This document shows positions 36,142-47,153 of a stretch of 64,000 nt of DNA, piece by piece (position 1 is the first letter of the stretch; every line of letters begins with the position of its first letter). Below the pieces are notes generated by a model. The model searched no databases and was not told the DNA's origin. It saw only the letters and a program-made list of their open reading frames with translations. The stretch lies in contig QANU01056374.1 in NCBI GenBank assembly GCA_003254905.1, positions 62,001-126,000 on the forward strand, in the 5' to 3' direction. A program made the translations under genes and the position numbers. Source of the DNA: Nissolia schottii. Taxonomy: Eukaryota > Streptophyta > Magnoliopsida > Fabales > Fabaceae.

Positions 36142-38016
36142 TTACTCCTCCTCCAATGTTGGGCACCCCGAGATCTTCAGAGATTCAAGGCGTCGCACTC
36201 GATCTGGCAAGCATCTCAATCTTGAACAACATAAAATCTCAAACCTTCTCAAGGAGCATAAACCTTCCCAATCATGCTCTGTCAAAGACTCAAGCTCATC
36301 ACAATTGCTGATTTGTAGATGCTCCAAAGCGCTGAGCTTTGCAATTTCATGTGGCAATTCCTTCAATTTATCGAATGCATGTATTTCCAGAGTTTTGAGG
36401 CGTGTTAAGTTATTCATCATTCCTTCCGGAAAGGATGTCAGGTCACTACTCCAAAGGGTAAGACTCTCAAGAGTGCTGAAAGTAGACATTGACCGCAGTA
36501 ACTCAGTATTATTACAGTCATCAACAAAGATGTCTTTAACATAGAGAAGGTGCGGCAACTGAAGTTTTGGGCAATCAAAGACTGTCAACTTAGAAAGACG
36601 GGGGAACATGTCCCCTATTTCCACCTTCAACAGCCGCTCCATGTTTGGAAACTTCCTCAAAATGAGTTCCTCCAAAGATGGGAAAGCCCTCACCTCCAAA
36701 CCATCATAGCATTCATCATCATCCATGTACTTCACATTCTCCACCCGAGATATCTGAAGTCTTCTTAGAGATCGGAGTTTACCTAGTGAGGGAAGCCGCT
36801 GGCATTTTCTGCATCCATTAAGCCAAAGAGAAACTAAATTGCCAAGAACTGAATTGTTTCCCATCCAACATGGCAAGTGTAATCCTTCATATTGAAGTAT
36901 TTCCAACACCTTGAGATTTGAGTGAGGTTGAAGGGCTTCAAGTACTTGCCCAACATCTGTAGCACCAGACTTGATTTCACCACTCATCTCCGACGTCCAT
37001 AACAAGCTTAAAATGTGTAAGTCTTCTTTATCCTTTAAATTGGCCGCTTGAGCTTCTGATAAACTACCAACATTTTCTAGGCCTTCGATGTTTAGCTCTC
37101 CTCCCAAATTCAAGTCCCGTAACTCTGCCAAACTATGCCCTGTCTCTCTTTTGACAATGTATACACTTAGCGTTCTTAGATGAGACAGTTTGTGAATGTT
37201 TGGGAACATACGAGATAGTGAAATACAACCATAGATGAAAAGATGTCTGAGATTCTGTAAGCAAGTCAAGCATTTCGGTAGACAAAGAAGTTCTGATAAA
37301 TAGACCAGTTTCAAGATTTCCAGCTTACACAAATTGTATATCGAATCAGGGATGGTCTTCGTCTTTATCTTGTGAAGTTCCAAATACCTCAAGTGGGTTA
37401 AATTCCCTAGTAATGATAACTTCAAAGAATTTGTGCATAAAACTCGAAGAGAACGGTTTGTTAGAAACCAACCTAACATTATGGGCCCGCTAACATTTAG
37501 CTGATAAAATGTTCGCAGGGATTCAACTTTCTGAAATGCTTCTTTCCTGAATGGCATTTGATTATCATAATCAAAACCAATATGATGTGTGTTTCTTGGC
37601 AAATTCGTCAGGTTTGTTTTATCTAGAAACATACACTCTTGCTCTGTGATTGACTGCGCAAGATCGTGGACTAGATCATGCATCTTGAAATAAACCTCAC
37701 TTGAATAATCATTAATCCTAACATCTTGGAAAAATGATTTTTGATACAGCTCATTCCATGCTATGTTGCCGACCTCCTCTACATCCAGGTTTGTTCGAGA
37801 TGAAATAAACCCATTAGCCATCCAAAGAAGAATCAAATCTTGTTTCACGATTTCAATATCTTTGGGAAATATGGCACACAAAGCAAAACATTGCTTTAGT
37901 GTTGGTGTTAGGTGAAAGTAGCTCAACCTCAAGGCAGGCTGTTAGAACTGGTACTAATGGGAATAAAATACTGAAATATCTTCTGTGATTTAATATAAAA
38001 ACTGAACTCCAGAGGN

Positions 38017-38451
38017 TTCTTTTACCTCACTCTTAGAGCGCATCACACCTCCTAATGCTTTTGCAGCAAGAGGCGATCCTGCACACTTCTTTACTATCTC
38101 CCTGCCAATTGTTACAAGCTCTGCACTCTCTTCCTTGCCGGGTCCAAATGCACGTTGTTTGAACAGTGACCAACAATCGTCCTCAGATAGACCGGACAAA
38201 TAATGAGCTTGGCATGTTCCCATAATTGTTGCAACATCCCCATCGCGAGTGGATACTAAAACGGAAGCACCTTTGGATCTATAAGGCAACACATGTTTCA
38301 ATTAATCCCATGTGTCCTGGCTTAATCCGAACTCCAACTCTTGGCTTCTTTTCCATATATCGTCTAAAACCAACAAAAACCTCTTACTTTGCAATAGTTC
38401 TTGCACTTTTTGTTCCATCACAACTAAATTGAAGCCATCACATTTTTCTTT
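38017..38451 (-). repeat. Displaced duplicate of CNL2 NB-ARC sequence
   Basis: These 435 bases equal 39188-39622 with three visible differences and share the same TAA. They stand inside the retroelement, between a single N and the 357-base gap. An alternative haplotype or a misplaced contig is more likely than a real second copy. Confidence 0.8.
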
Positions 38452-38808
38452 NNNNNNNNNNNNNNNNNNNNNNNNNNNNNNNNNNNNNNNNNNNNNNNNN
38501 NNNNNNNNNNNNNNNNNNNNNNNNNNNNNNNNNNNNNNNNNNNNNNNNNNNNNNNNNNNNNNNNNNNNNNNNNNNNNNNNNNNNNNNNNNNNNNNNNNNN
38601 NNNNNNNNNNNNNNNNNNNNNNNNNNNNNNNNNNNNNNNNNNNNNNNNNNNNNNNNNNNNNNNNNNNNNNNNNNNNNNNNNNNNNNNNNNNNNNNNNNNN
38701 NNNNNNNNNNNNNNNNNNNNNNNNNNNNNNNNNNNNNNNNNNNNNNNNNNNNNNNNNNNNNNNNNNNNNNNNNNNNNNNNNNNNNNNNNNNNNNNNNNNN
38801 NNNNNNNN
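38452..38808. other. Assembly gap of 357 N
   Basis: The gap lies within the retroelement inserted in CNL2. Confidence 0.95.
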
Positions 38809-40323
38809 TGCTCACCGATCTGTACATATAATCCCTCCTAAGAAAGAATCAAGGACTATGCTTGATTTCCTCCTGTGATTCCTTATTTCCTTATTTATTT
38901 TCCTAACTGATTTATTCCCCCCTTATTTCTCCTGATCTTGATTTATTTCCCTATTTATTCCCTCCTGATTTATTCTTCCCCCTTATTACTCCAATTCTGA
39001 TCTGCTGCTAATCAGCCCCTATGTTTCCATTATTGCTCTTTCCTCTTTTATATTTTTTGGAATAATGAAAAGGTAAGGGAATTATTTTCTTTCCTTTCTG
39101 GTTACCCATCTCAGCGGTTTGTAACACAGGCAAAATATCATTCACATCAGGTAAAGTCCAAAGCTCACTTTTCTGAACGTCAAGCCATTCTTTTACCTCA
39201 CTCTTAGAGTGCATCACACCTCCTAATGCTTTTGCAGCAAGAGGTGATCCTGCACACTTCTTTACTATCTCCCTGCCAATTGTTACAAGCTCTGCACTCT
39301 CTTCCTTGCCGGGTCCAAATGCACGTTGTTTGAACAGTGACCAACAATCGTCGTCAGATAGACCGGACAAATAATGAGCTTGGCATGTTCCCATAATTGT
39401 TGCAACATCCCCATCGCGAGTGGATACTAAAACGGAAGCACCTTTGGATCTATAAGGCAACACATGTTTCAATTAATCCCATGTGTCCTGGCTTAATCCG
39501 AACTCCAACTCTTGGCTTCTTTTCCATATATCGTCTAAAACCAACAAAAACCTCTTACTTTGCAATAGTTCTTGCACTTTTTGTTCCATCACAACTAAAT
39601 TGAAGCCATCACATTTTTCTTTCGTGATAGATTCTATAATGGAGCGTAAAATGCTTTAGATATTGAAATTCTCAGAGACACATATCCAAATCTTCAATTC
39701 AAAATAGTCACTTACCCTTTGATCATTGTAAACCATTTGAGAAAGTGTTGTTTTTCCAAGACCGCCAACGCCAACAATGGGATAAACAGAAAGGGAGTCC
39801 GAGTCTCTTGCTGGGCCAAGAAGAAACTCCACGACCTTCTTTTTGTCCTCATCTCGTCCATATACCTGAGGATTGGCGATAGTTGGGGTGGTCTGGCGCC
39901 ATTCAGCTACTTTAGTTGGCCTCTCCCGGAGACGCTCGCTTAGGACAAACTTGCTCTTAGTTTCAGCAATTTGATCCAATCTCCCTTTCATCTTATTCAG
40001 CTTGCGTCCAACCTCACGGCCAAACATGATGTTGTTTGGTTTGAAAGAGGATAAGCAACCACTTTGAAGGGATTCTGTAGAAGCAGAACAATCATCAAGG
40101 ATATCATCTAGGACATACACTGTATCTTTAAGTTGCTGCAACCAAACTTTATGGAACGGTTTGTCATCTGTTTCTCCTCAGCATCATCAAGATAGGCCTT
40201 GATTAGATCTAAAGTGTTTGACAACTCTTCAGCTTTTTGCTTGATTCCAGAAAAGTTTGAAAATTCACTCTGTATCAAAGAGAGCAAATTCTCAACTGCG
40301 ACACCAAGTAAGGCCTCAGCCAT

Positions 40324-41589
40324 ATTCAGAAATTGCAAGAATTGAGAAGAATGAAGAAGGTGCAGCGATTTGGTTTTTAGCTTGGATGAATGATGGATTG
40401 GTGAAGTTGTGCAAGTGTGTATACTTCTTACGACTTTAGTTCTGGTGGGTGGGACCATTATACACAGCCATGTGCCTAATAGTTTAATTATATTTGTCCA
40501 CTCTTGCTTGGTACAAATATATACATGCTCAGAATGATTAATTGAACATTTTATTAAGATAGATTTCAGTTTTTAATTACCATGACAATCTTAAACTTAG
40601 CATCCAAGATTTCTGGCATTAATATATATTCTAGATTACATGATTTTAATTTTTTTCCCAAATATTTGATTAAGTAAAGATTGGTAGTAAGCACAATAGT
40701 GGCAGAGTTGATCTATGTCTCCATCGTTTTTTTTTTCTTTTTCTGAATTCGAATTCCACAAGGGAAGATTTATTAGCTAGTTCAATTTGACTGATATGAT
40801 TTGGAAATATGTAACTTTGGTAATAATGGAATAATCAGAATACCTTAGATATTTGCTAAATTTGGTTGTTAAGCCTTTGAATGGAAACTTGCTTTGAAAT
40901 GCCAAATGCTGTCTCTGTCTAAAGAAACTTCAAAGAAGCAGCAGTAGGACCATTCTAAGCAAGAAATTGCAAAAATTGAGAAGAAAATAAAAAGAATCGA
41001 GATGTGGTTTTGGCTGAATGAGTGGTGACAGCCAATTATGCTCTCTTTTTAAAGAAAATTGAAGGAAGCAGCCATGGGACTAATATATTCTAACTCAGTG
41101 TTCTTGTCCAAATCTGAAATGCAAGGTTCCAATTGTCCAAAAGCAGCATCTTATCTTTAATCTGTATTGTCCTCGTCCTTATCTCTTCGCTGTTCCTTTA
41201 TTCACATTGTGCAGTAAATCAATAATCAACCAGTACTTTATGACAGCCAAATTTCTTGACCCACTGAAAACATAATGATAGTTATAGGAACACTGCAATT
41301 ATTGTGAATACTATAGAACTTGGAAACATAACATGTACTACAAGAGAAGATGGAATGGTAAATCTGTCACTCATTTAAAGGAATTAAATATTTTAAATGG
41401 ATATTTCAAGTCTTTGATACAGTTTAATTGAAATGTGCAAGTTCAAGGACTTTAACTCATCTTAAAAAACCGCTTGATAGCTTTATCTTTATCTGGATTC
41501 TTTGGTATGACTCATGATTGAGTTTAATCTTTGTTCATTCAAAACGTCTTTAACAAGTAACTAGTATATGAAGCTCCATTTAGTAACTG
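40324..41589. other. 5' flank of CNL2 and spacer
   Basis: Bases 40324-40450 keep the family's upstream sequence, but the W-box seen in CNL1 and CNL4 is not recognised. At 40960-41035 a second leader-like piece (gcaagaaattgcaaaaattgagaag) with no coding start suggests another lost CNL 5' end. No other gene is seen. Confidence 0.5.
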
Positions 41590-42620
41590 ACAACAACGAC
41601 AATAGCAAAGTCTTATCTCACTCCGTGGGGTTAGCTACATGGATCAAGTGACACTGGGGTTGGCTCCATGGATCAAGTGACACCATAGTACCCAATCAAG
41701 GATTATGTTTTCATGCAGATCATTAACCTCTAAATCTTTTATAATAATCTCCACTATAATTTTTTTAGGTCTCTCCCTACCTCTAACTAATGAGTTACCC
41801 ACCATTTGATCCACTCATCCAACACAACATTCTCATTTCTACAACATTAAGTTTATTCTCTTATTGGTTTTTTACTGTCTAACACTCAATCCCCGTATAA
41901 CATTGTTGTTCTTACAGCTATGCGGTAAAAATTTCTCTTAAGCTTGAGTGAAACTTTTCTATCACACAGAACTCCTGAAGCACTCTTCCATTTCATCCAC
42001 CCAGTTTGGATATTATGATTAACATCACTCTCTATCTCTCCATCATTTTGGATAATGGAGTTAAGGTACTTGAACCTTGTGACGTGTGGTATAGGATCGT
42101 ATCCAATTTTCGCCTTTACATTTGGACTTGTGCATCTCTTACTAAACCTGCATTCCATATATTCGGTCTTACTTCTACATATACGAAGACTGTGTGTTTT
42201 CAACGCTTGTTTCCATAGTTCTAACTTTGCATTTAACTTTTTTTCTCGACTCTCCCACCAGAACAATGTCATCCGCAAAAAGCATGCATTGGGGCAAAGG
42301 TTTTGAAGGTGTTCAGTAAGAGCATCCAAGACCAGGGTGAAAAGATAGAGATTTAGAGTTGACCCTTGATGTAGACCATGGTGATGGGGAAGTCCTCCGC
42401 CATTCCACCTTGCGTTCTTATGCTAGTTATGACTCTGTCATGCAATAGATAGATCACTTCCATTGTAGAACTGTCAGGCATAAAGCCAAAATTGATTTTC
42501 TATGATGTGAGTCTTCTGTCGCAATCTCCACTCAATTACACTTGCTCGTAATTTCATAGTGTGACTCATAAGTTTAATCCCTTTATAGTTTGCACAATTT
42601 TGTATATACATTTGTAGTTT
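41590..42620 (-). mobile_element. RTE-type LINE, 3' part
   Basis: The minus frame 41886-42329 encodes late reverse transcriptase sequence: SKTEYMECRFS, FKYLNSIIQNDGEIESDVNH.I and GWMKWKSASGVLCDR are characteristic of plant RTE LINEs. The catalytic region (expected FADD) is frameshifted (ACFLRMTLFWWESRE). The plus-strand end gacaacaacgacaatagcaa...cttatctcactccgtggggt (41590-41630) matches the 3' end type of these elements. The 5' part is missing. Confidence 0.75.
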
Positions 42621-43589
42621 ACTCTTTCGCATAATTTTTAGTAACTAAATTGCAACTAATTTACAACGGTCATAATAAGAAACTGCAATTGACTAGCTGA
42701 TCAACAAACTAACTCTAATAGTGTTTGATAATGTTTTAGGCAGAATTGAATAGTACATCTGCTTTAATGAGTGTGGCTTAGTTAGTTCAATTTGACTGAT
42801 GTGATTTTGGATGTTATTCATTCAGGCTTGTCCCGCACAAAAACTTTGAACTACTAGTTCGGAAATGTGGAACTTTGGTGGAAATTGTATTTTTAATTTA
42901 TTTCTGAAATGCTAATTTTTTATTTTCTCTCAAGTCAAAGCAAAGAGTATGTTAACCGGTTTTGACATATGAGGTGCAAATCTATTAGCTGGTTATGCAG
43001 GAAAAGATTCATGCTTCTTAAAGTTTCTTTGTAACACAGATTTTCATGTCTTTGAAGTTCCTTGCTTAGTATCGGTTGATTAAGAAATATGTTGGTAACA
43101 ATGCAATATTTGCTAACTATTGCTGTCAAATACATGCTCCAATCCTTTTTGATGCAGCATGTTTAAAGCATTGAGTTCTCACCAGAAAGATTAATACCTT
43201 AGAGAAGTTTTCAAATGAAAGTGTGAACTTGAGACAAATTTGCAAAGCCAGAAAATACATTGGTTTGCATGCATAAGTTTGTTTCGGTTTTTTCTTGGAA
43301 AGGATGATTCACAACATTTACTAAATCACCTATCGACCCGTGCTACCCCCCTGTGAACAACTTTTGATATGCTACACTCATTTTATTCAACAACACAACA
43401 TTTTGAACACGGAAATACAAATAAAGACAATACAGAAATACGGCAAGATTGAAGATAAAAACAAATAAAATGCAACACTTAAAAACGGGAGGAAAAGCCC
43501 ACTCAAGTTCAAATCTACTGCTAAAAGAAAAATAAAAACATACACTTTATCCTTTGCAGCATTTCTCCCAGACAGAACACGTACCTCAT
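42621..43589. other. Spacer; no gene seen
   Basis: AT-rich sequence with no recognised domain or repeat border. Confidence 0.5.
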
Positions 43590-43870
43590 AACAAAATCCT
43601 TTCCTTACACCGCTCCTCCAATTCTGGGCAGCGCCAAATAGACAGAGCTTCAAGTGAAGTAATGTGCCGTACACCGTCAGGTAACGATCTCAATCCCTCA
43701 CAGTTTTCAATCTGCAGAGTTCTCAGGGATCATAAATACTCCAAAACTTGCTCAGGCAAAGACCCAAGCTCATCACAACCTCTAATTTCAAGAGACTCCA
43801 GAGCTTTGAGTTTTGTGATTTCATATGGCAATTGCTTCAACTTTGAGAAACATGATATTTTCAGAGTTTA
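43590..43870 (-). pseudogene. CNL distal LRR remnant
   Basis: The minus-strand translation resembles the last LRRs of CNL2 and CNL4 (nucleotide words gtgaagtaatgtgccgtaca, gatctcaatccctcacag, caagctcatcacaacc, gcttcaactttgagaaa). Frames are broken. The upstream LRRs and NB-ARC are absent, so it is an isolated 3' scrap. Bases 43871-44260 have leader-like CNL words (taaaccaagttagtcaatggg) but no coding start. Confidence 0.7.
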
Positions 43871-44269
43871 GGAGATTTGGTTTTGGTTGGTGGTGAATGG
43901 TGATAGGTGAAGTTTAGAAGTAAACCAAGTTAGTCAATGGGAAATTGGTTGAGAAATGCTCTGTCTCTATTCATGCTGAAGCTGAGCTACTGAAACTTCA
44001 TGCTTCAACAGTTGTCCAAAAATTATCTATGTTGACGTTTTTGTTGCAATTGTCATTCGTGTTCTTTCTGTATCAGAAAGTGTTGATATGTTCCTTGACT
44101 TTGCTCCTCTTCATGCTCTTGGGGAGTATTGAGCCTCCTTTGTATGAATTTATCAACAAAAAATAAAATAAAATAAAATAAAGAGCACTGCAACTGAATA
44201 TCCTTCATGGATATTTGAATTCTTTGATACAGTTAATGAGTAACCATAGCTTCTTTTTCAGCTGAATTT

Positions 44270-44560
44270 TCCCAACAGCTTTTGGTGCATCATTTTTAAC
44301 ATTTTACCACCATGAACATGTAGGAGAAGATAACAATGAAACAAAACCATCAAAAACAAAGTGGTAAGAACTAGAAGCAAAATTCTGAACTTTTCACTGG
44401 CCCCAAAACATAGTAGAAGTCGCATTTGAATTGATAGACAGAACCTACTTGACGGCACACCAAATGCATTGTAGTACAAGGCAGTAAGAAAAAATATGGG
44501 AGCTATCAACTTGTAAAGGAAAATGTTTGAAATTAACAAACCTTTGTTTCAACTGGGAAG
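44270..44560 (-). repeat. 3' flank of CNL3 shared with the CNL4 flank
   Basis: ccccaaaacatagtagaa, catttgaattgatagacag and gaaaatgtttgaaattaaca recur at 47905-48035 and 50390-50515. This places the segment as the normal 3' flank of a CNL unit. Confidence 0.6.
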
Positions 44561-44659
44561 GACTCACAACAATGGAAAGCAGTTTTTGCAAACCACAGTG
44601 CCACGGTGAAACCTCTGCATCACCATTTTAAAAATCTTCCAAATTCCAGGAAAATCTAT

Positions 44660-46262
44660 TCCTGTCCAATTCTGGGCAGCCGAAAAAAGCGAGAATGATC
44701 TCAATCTTGGGCAGCTGTCAATAAACACAAGTTGAAGTGAAGTAAGGTGTCGTAAGCCTTCAGGCAAGGTTCGAAGGGAGGGATTTCATATAACTATTCC
44801 TTCAATTTCTTGAAACCCATGATTTTCAGAGTTTTAAGACAAGTCATGTTATTCATCATTCCCTTGGGAAGGATGTCACGTCTGCACTACCACGAAGGGA
44901 GAGGTCCTCAAGACTGTTGAGACTAGAGATTGACCTGAGTAATTCATTGTTACATCTGTAAACATCAAGCTCTTTAACACATGGAAGGAACGACAACTCA
45001 AATTTTGGGGCACTTATGGACTTGCAAACGAGAAAGATGGAGGAACATGACCCCTTTCCACTTTCAACAACCGCTCCAACTCCGGTGTGAGTTCCTCCAA
45101 AGATGGGAAAGCCCACACCTTGACACAATCATAACATTCATCGTCATCCATTGCAAGTTTTCTTAGAAACGGAAGTTTACCAAGTGGGGGAAGTTGCAGG
45201 CAGTTTCTAAAAAATTGATGAGAACTGAATTGTTACCCGTCCAACTTGGCCAGTGTAATCCTTCATAGTGACATATTCTCAACACCTTTAGGTTTGGGTG
45301 AGGTTGAAGCGCTTCAAGTAGCTCATCAACAGCATATGACTTGGTTTCACTGCTCATCTCCCATGACAAGTGTAACTCTTGGAGGCCTTCTTTACCCTTC
45401 AAATTTGCCTCTCGAGCTTCAGATAAACTCCCTACATTTCCTAGACCTTTGATGCTTAGTTCTTCTCCAAGATTCAGGTCTTGTAACTCTCCCAAATTGT
45501 GCCCTACCTGTACTTTCACAATGTATACACTTGATGTTCTTAGATGAGATAGCTTGTGAATGTTGGCAAACATATGAGATAGTGAACAACGATGACTAAT
45601 GATAAGGTGTCTAAGATTCTGTAAGCAAGTCAAATGTATTGGTAGACAAAACGGTTTCTGCAAATTGGTCAGTTTCAAGATTTTCAATTTACGCAAATTG
45701 TAGATAGAATCAGGCAAGGTCTCTATATTCAAACCATAAAGCTCCAAGTACCTTAAGTGGGTTAAATTCCTTAGTAATGATGGATTGCAAGAACTTGTGC
45801 TTAAAACCCGAAGAAAGGGGTTTGTTGGAAACCATCTATAAGTTTCTGTCTTGTGAAGTTTTAACCGATATAATGTTGGCAAGAATTCATCTTTCTGAAA
45901 TGCTTCCTTCTTGAATGTTGTTTGATCATCATAGCCAAAACCAATACGATGTGTGTTTCTTGACAAATCATTCAAGTTTGTTTTCTCCAAGCACATACAC
46001 TCATTCTCTGTAATTGACTGAGCAAGATCATGTACTAGATCATGCATTTTGAAACAAATATTGCCCGAACCTCCATAGGTCTCAACATCTTGGAAGAATG
46101 ATTTTTGATACAATTTGTTTAAGATCATTTTGCCAACCTCCTCTACATCCAAGTTTTCTCAAGATGAAATAAACCCATTAGCCATCCAAAGATGAATCAA
46201 ATCTTGCTTATGGATTTCTTCATCTTTGGGAGATATGGCACAGAAAGTAAAACATTGCTTGC
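44660..46262 (-). pseudogene. CNL3: 5'-truncated CNL pseudogene
   Basis: Coding similarity begins at RNBS-D (about 46262) and lacks coiled-coil, P-loop, kinase-2 and GLPL. A TGA at 46159-46161 (CGA in siblings, in ISSRENLD) follows. The main open part is 45163-46152, with MHDLVHDLAQSI and LRRs (LTHLRYLELYGLNIETLPDS). The frame then breaks near 45163-45190 and again within 44856-45128. The final LRR (GLRHLTSLQLVFIDSCPRLRS, about 44700-44760) is recognisable. The truncation coincides exactly with the edge of a LINE fragment. Not functional as a receptor. Confidence 0.85.
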
Positions 46263-47110
46263 TAAAGGAGTTTGGATTTCTGGTGTGTGGGTGATATGGT
46301 GATAAAAAAAAAACTCAGCTCTCCTATTCAAATGGTGGTGGAGATTTGCCCATGAGGACAAACCTCTATGGAAACAAATTGTTTGCTCTTGCGATAATTT
46401 GCTCCCGAATGAGTCTTTGGAGATGCAACAAGTCAAAAAGAATGGGGGAATTTGGGCTTCCATTCATAATCTTGGTTGCGGGAATGATGATTTGACAGCA
46501 AGGATTAAGGAGGGCATTTGAATGGAAGTCGGAGACAGTAGTAAAACCAACTTTTGGGAAGATCTGTGGGTGGATGTTGGTCGGTTGAAAGCTATTTTCC
46601 CTCGTTTGTATGGTGTATCTATTCAAAAAAAGAGTTGCATTAGTGATTGTGGCTTTTGGGATAGTTGGTTGTGGGTATGGAGTTTCCAGTGGAGGAGGAA
46701 CTTGTTTGAGTGGGAATAGGTCCTACTATCTGACATGATCCTCATTCTGGCTCGAGTTGATATACACAGAGAGAAAACTGACAGAGTGGTATGGTGTTAA
46801 CTAACGGTATTTTTAATGTCAAATCTTTTGTGCACAAGGATGAGGCCGAAGGGGCCAGCCCAAAATTCTAGTCCAGGCATTGTGCTGGCTTTGGGGTCTT
46901 TTCAGTTTAGTGGTTCCGAACTCTCAATTTGAAGTCTTTGTCTAGGTGTTTTTAGTTCTCTTGTTGTGATCTTGGAGTTGGTCTTTTTGTTTGCTTGGGG
47001 TTTATTTTGTGGTGTAGTTGTTATAGTGCCTGGGATTTGATCTTGTTCTACCCTTTCTTTTTTGCCTCTCACCCCCAATGTTTGGGACCATGGTGAGTGT
47101 AAATCTTCGG
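46263..47110 (+). mobile_element. L1-type LINE 3' fragment
   Basis: The plus frame reads ALLFKWWWRFA, NGGIWASIHNLG, a TGA at 46519, then SKTNFWEDLWVDVG, LKAIFPRLYGVS and WSFQWRRNLFEWE. This is the segment between reverse transcriptase and the zinc-binding RT domain in plant L1 LINEs. A G/T-rich tail with ccaatgtttgggaccatgg and a short A-run ends near 47110. It abuts CNL3 at 46263. Confidence 0.75.
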
Positions 47111-47153
47111 AAAAAAAAGAATGTGAAAATTTTACTTTAGAGAATAAAGTGAG

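Larger units (their letters stand above)
37940..39126 (-). mobile_element. LTR retroelement inserted in CNL2
   Basis: The insert reads TGTTAGAACTGG at one end and GTTTGTAACA at the other (TGTTA...TAACA), between CAGGC at 37935-37939 and CAGGC at 39127-39131, a 5-bp target duplication. On the minus strand TATAAAAG (near 39045) is a likely LTR TATA box. The interior is an assembly gap plus a displaced CNL2 segment, so the true internal sequence, length and family are unknown. Confidence 0.8.
36142..40323 (-). pseudogene. CNL2: CC-NB-ARC-LRR gene split by an LTR element
   Basis: Starts MAEALLGVAVENLL at 40323. Removing the insertion (37940-39126) and one copy of its target duplication leaves 2990 bases; adding back one deleted base gives 997 codons, the size of a complete family member. 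Lesions: one-base deletion near 40150 in the coiled-coil; AAG to TAA at 39656-39658 after SENFNI; AAG to TAA at 39473-39475 after the kinase-2 region; the insertion between NDILP and ALRLSY, before RNBS-D. P-loop GVGGLGKTTLSQ, RNBS-B GASVLVSTRD, CAGSPLAAKALGG, CFALCAIFPKD and MHDLVHDLAQ are readable. The LRR part (36142-37934) is open and ends RRLESLKISGCPTLEEE. It is a pseudogene, though the 596-codon 3' frame alone looks intact. Confidence 0.85.

Noticed and set aside
38312..38878. Long ORFs running through the N run near 38.5 kb
   Set aside because: They are artefacts of translating unknown bases.
44161..44185. AAATA repeat run near 44170
   Set aside because: A short simple repeat; no retroelement tail could be linked to it.
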